A DNA stretch of 64,000 nt from Arthrobacter sp. MYb213. GTDB taxonomy: Bacteria > Actinomycetota > Actinomycetes > Actinomycetales > Micrococcaceae. The DNA is taken from contig NZ_PCQA01000002.1 in assembly GCF_002979915.1 (NCBI RefSeq), positions 124,001 to 188,000 on the forward strand, given 5' to 3'. The notes below the pieces were generated by a model that did not search any database, was not told the origin of the DNA, and was given only the letters and a program-made list of their open reading frames with translations. Position 1 is the first letter of the stretch; every line of letters begins with the position of its first letter. The position numbers and the translations under genes were made by a program. Of this stretch, positions 60,204-64,000 are shown in pieces.

Positions 60204-60417
60204 GTCCTTCGTTGCCGGTGACGCGCACCGTTGCGTGGCGTCGTGCCTACATTCTACGTGGGGTGGGCTCGGTGTTTCTTCCGCACCGGTACCTGCGACT
60301 GGCTAAACTATGAGGGTCCGGACACATGCCGCCGGTGGCAGCTCATCAATTCTTCAAAACTAGCACCCAAGGATCGCGCCAATTCCTTCTTCCCGACTCC
60401 CCCTTCGTGCCCTGTGG

Positions 60418-60849
60418 GTGTTGCCTGCGCTATATCTGCTCGGGCTGATCTGTGTTGCGCTCTGGCCGACCCCGGTGGATGCCTCGGCCCGGGGTACTTT
60501 GGATAGCGTTTTAGCCTGGTTGCATGCGGTGGGTGTGCCGAATTTTGTGGGCTATGACCTGGTGGAGTTCGGCGCGAATATCGTACTTTTCATCCCGTTG
60601 GGGTTGTTGTTGGGCTTTGGGCTGCGGCGTTTCTGGCTGGCGGTGGGGCTCGGCGTGCTCGCCACATCACTGATCGAAGCGAGCCAATGGTTATTTCTGC
60701 CGCAGCGTTTTGCGTCGGGCTTTGATATTCTCGCCAATTCATTGGGCGCGCTGCTTGGTGCGCTTTGTTGGTTGTTTTGGTCGCGTAGTCGCCGTCGGTT
60801 TGGGCCCGATGAACAGGGTGCAACCCCGATCGGGAGTCAGTCCCAGTAA
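60418..60849 (+). CDS. VanZ-family membrane protein
   Basis: 143 residues, four helices. DLVEFGANIVLFIPLGLLLG, EASQWLFLPQRFASGFDILA and NSLGALLGALCW are VanZ signatures. GTG start at 60418; no clear ribosome-binding site, the frame opens after TAG at 60361. VanZ proteins are linked to lipoglycopeptide resistance or lipid homeostasis. Overlaps the DUF222 gene end by 13 bases on the opposite strand. Confidence 0.8.
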   Translation: MLPALYLLGLICVALWPTPVDASARGTLDSVLAWLHAVGVPNFVGYDLVEFGANIVLFIPLGLLLGFGLRRFWLAVGLGVLATSLIEASQWLFLPQRFASGFDILANSLGALLGALCWLFWSRSRRRFGPDEQGATPIGSQSQ

Positions 60850-62573
60850 GTATTGCGCCTAGGCTTTTGCGCAGGATCAATATGCTTCGGCAAAATCACG
60901 TGCGGCAACCCCTCAAGCATCACAATCTTGATCCGACCTGAATCAGCATCCATATGCCCACCACGACACAGGCCCGCCAAATTGATGAGCTTCGTTTCGC
61001 CGCCCATCCACCACGGATCAATATGGTGAAACTCAATCTTCTCCGGCGGCTCGGTACAACCAGGCACAATACACCCATGATCACGCGCAAGGACCGCACG
61101 CTTGAGTCTCTCCGGAACCAACCGTTGAGCGCGACCATAGTCGAGCAATTCACTCTTCGAGTTAAATATTGCCGGGATAATATCTGCTTCGCATAACAAC
61201 CGTCTCAAATCCCCGGGCGGGAGTTTCACCCCGTGAGCAGTGCGCGCATCACCAGAAGCAAGGTCCTGCAAATCTTCGAGCTTCAAATGCACCAGCACCT
61301 CAGGTCTAATCCTTTGACTGCCACCTCCACCGGTCGGAACCATAGTGAGGATATCCATCAACGCGTTCAACGCTCGTTCGGGGACCGTCGCCGGGACCTC
61401 GGTGGTTTCTGGTTCCCAGATCGCTTCCTCCAATGCCCCTTCCGGTAAGAAATCCAGGATGCTAGGTTCTGCTGGGACCGTTTGTGCGGGTGTTTCGTCG
61501 TGCGTTTCTACGTTGGTGGTTGGTTCGTCAACGGCAGGTGCGGGCTCGGTGGATTCCGCACTGGTAGCTTGCTCAGCGGTGGAAGACTCTGTGCCGGTAT
61601 CCGACTCGCTGACTGGGCCGGGCTGCGGCGGACGGTTGACCCGAGCCTGCGCCCCGGCAAGAGTGCGTCCGTTAGCTGCATGAGCGGCCAACGAATCAAA
61701 ATACTCACCTTCCACCGTGGTGACCCGCAAGAGAAACTCGCGGGTGAACTCGTTCTTAATCGGCAACGGGAAGAACCCACGGCGCAGCGAGGAAGACGTC
61801 GCAGTACCTGCAGTAGTACTCGCCGTAGTAATTAGCTCTTTGACCTGTTTGTTCGTTTCGGCAACACTCTGCCCGCCGGTAAGCAGGGTGGCTGCGTGTT
61901 CTTCGACCGGGCGGCCATCTGTATGAAACAAGGTTGGCTCGGTACGGATCCCGTCAAAGGTCTGATCCTTAGGTTCACGCTTAGCCAGTTTCTGACTGAT
62001 CTCCCGCACCACCGCCGGATGCAAAGCCGGGGATTGTTCCGTGTCTGGGGTGGTGAATAAGGTGCCTAGGTGTTCAAAGCGTGGTGGAAGCTGATTACCA
62101 GCCATATCCCGGCGGCCAATCAGATCGCTGGCGTCGCCGATGAGTTTGCTCGCTACACCAAAGGGAATGTGAGTCCAAGAAGCTAAAAGCGCGGCCGGGG
62201 TTTGGAAACTTGCTTTACCTGCGCAGCGGCGCGGCGCCCGGGTGGTGTCTGGGGCGGTGGTGCGTAATGTGTCGAGTTCTGTTTCGTCCAGGGTGTGGGC
62301 GTTGGTAGCTGCGAGTCGGTCAGCACCGGTGACACGGATGCGGGCTGCTTCATCCTCTAGCTGTTGGCCGGTGGTGGCAAGTTCCAAGGCGAGGCGGGGA
62401 TCGGTGGTCTCTGCCAGGTGTAAGCGCAGGAAGGTGAACAGTGCGGTGCCGGTGGTGGCGAGTTTGCGCAAGATTTCGCCGGTGAGGTTTTGTGGCTCAC
62501 TGGTGGCTGCGGCGAGCTCGGTGAGCGTCGTGTGCAGTTCGGTGAGGGTAGTGGCCCCGGCGGTGGTGTTCAT
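60837..62573 (-). CDS. DUF222 / HNH endonuclease protein
   Basis: 578-residue protein of the actinobacterial 13E12-type family. DUF222 domain over the N-terminal 400 residues; C-terminal HNH: RDHGCIVPGCTEPPEKIEFH, HIDPWWMGGETKLINLAGLC. Low-complexity TE/SA-rich linker between (about residues 320-400). Multi-copy in actinobacterial genomes; a possible selfish or mobile element. Located between guaB and VanZ. Start at MNTTAGATTLTEL. Confidence 0.9.
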   Translation of the reverse strand: MNTTAGATTLTELHTTLTELAAATSEPQNLTGEILRKLATTGTALFTFLRLHLAETTDPRLALELATTGQQLEDEAARIRVTGADRLAATNAHTLDETELDTLRTTAPDTTRAPRRCAGKASFQTPAALLASWTHIPFGVASKLIGDASDLIGRRDMAGNQLPPRFEHLGTLFTTPDTEQSPALHPAVVREISQKLAKREPKDQTFDGIRTEPTLFHTDGRPVEEHAATLLTGGQSVAETNKQVKELITTASTTAGTATSSSLRRGFFPLPIKNEFTREFLLRVTTVEGEYFDSLAAHAANGRTLAGAQARVNRPPQPGPVSESDTGTESSTAEQATSAESTEPAPAVDEPTTNVETHDETPAQTVPAEPSILDFLPEGALEEAIWEPETTEVPATVPERALNALMDILTMVPTGGGGSQRIRPEVLVHLKLEDLQDLASGDARTAHGVKLPPGDLRRLLCEADIIPAIFNSKSELLDYGRAQRLVPERLKRAVLARDHGCIVPGCTEPPEKIEFHHIDPWWMGGETKLINLAGLCRGGHMDADSGRIKIVMLEGLPHVILPKHIDPAQKPRRNTYWD

Positions 62574-62663
62574 GATGTGAGTATGCGCGCGGTGGTGGGC
62601 TTGGACGGTGGGGGCGGGACCGAATGTGGATAAGTGCGCAAAGGCTTGATGGACGGGGACAAA

Positions 62664-62698
62664 AACGCCCCGCACCTGTTGGACAGGTGCGGGGCGTT
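62664..62698 (-). terminator. Terminator of guaB
   Basis: AACGCCCCGCACCTG / CAGGTGCGGGGCGTT with loop TTGGA; on the minus strand it runs into TTTTT. Just after the guaB stop. Confidence 0.92.
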
Positions 62699-62729
62699 GA
62701 TCGTGCGTGGACTATAGTCCGGGCCGGGT

Positions 62730-64000
<1,271 letters not shown>

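Overview
The window looks like chromosomal DNA of a moderately high-GC actinobacterium, most likely a member of the Micrococcaceae (Arthrobacter/Glutamicibacter-like). This is inferred from gene content: a guaA-SURF1-DUF3817-guaB3-guaB neighbourhood, the histidine phosphatase/DUF3090/SCO1664 trio, DUF222-HNH and PPK2 genes, xseA-xseB-ispH-ychF order, and a mix of Shine-Dalgarno and apparently leaderless starts. No rRNA, tRNA, CRISPR array, transposase or integrase was recognised.

Region 1 (1-13.1 kb) is ordinary metabolic and housekeeping sequence: a 5'-truncated acyl-CoA dehydrogenase, hydrolases, a lysoplasmalogenase-like membrane protein, a methyltransferase, DNA alkylation repair, a CDP-alcohol phosphatidyltransferase, a macrolide 2'-phosphotransferase-like kinase, a metallo-beta-lactamase-fold enzyme and a 2'-5' RNA ligase-like protein. 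Region 2 (13.1-26.5 kb) is looser, with long intergenic stretches and several broken genes: a second, decayed 2'-5' RNA ligase copy, a BASS transporter with a one-base frameshift, and a HigA antitoxin remnant. Intact genes here include proline iminopeptidase, a PadR/membrane-protein pair, MsrA and the DUF3090 trio.

Region 3 (26.6-35.73 kb) is the main discovery. The 3' end of ychF is repeated: five extra copies of the ychF tail lie downstream of the real gene, all in its orientation, and they divide about 9.1 kb into five cargo modules. Five of the six copies contain the same 20-mer; the sixth keeps the YchF C-terminal peptide with different codons. Module B is flanked by 32-bp identical repeats and module E by 40-bp identical repeats, and most copies share an outer arm ending in TACCAACC. 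The cargo is: A, a 152-residue unknown; B, an Abi_2/HEPN protein and a 256-residue possible nuclease; C, a TetR-GNAT pair; D, an HTH plus Clp_N-SRPBCC gene with an in-frame UGA; E, an 820-residue protein with a PD-(D/E)XK-like signature. No recombinase gene is present. The layout resembles staphylococcal SCC cassettes serially inserted at the 3' end of rlmH, but at ychF and without recombinase genes.

Region 4 (35.7-64 kb) is core chromosome: ychF, ispH, a secreted SH3-NodB deacetylase, xseA-xseB, a ZIP transporter, PPK2, an AlaA-type aminotransferase, an OpuC-like lipoprotein, Nudix, Lrp, 5-formyl-THF cyclo-ligase, an SAF protein, a 1397-residue degenerate helicase with a nuclease-like tail, and guaA, SURF1, guaB3 and guaB. 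A DUF222-HNH gene, a VanZ gene and a BtrH-like gene lie between guaB3 and guaB. Strong hairpin terminators punctuate this region.
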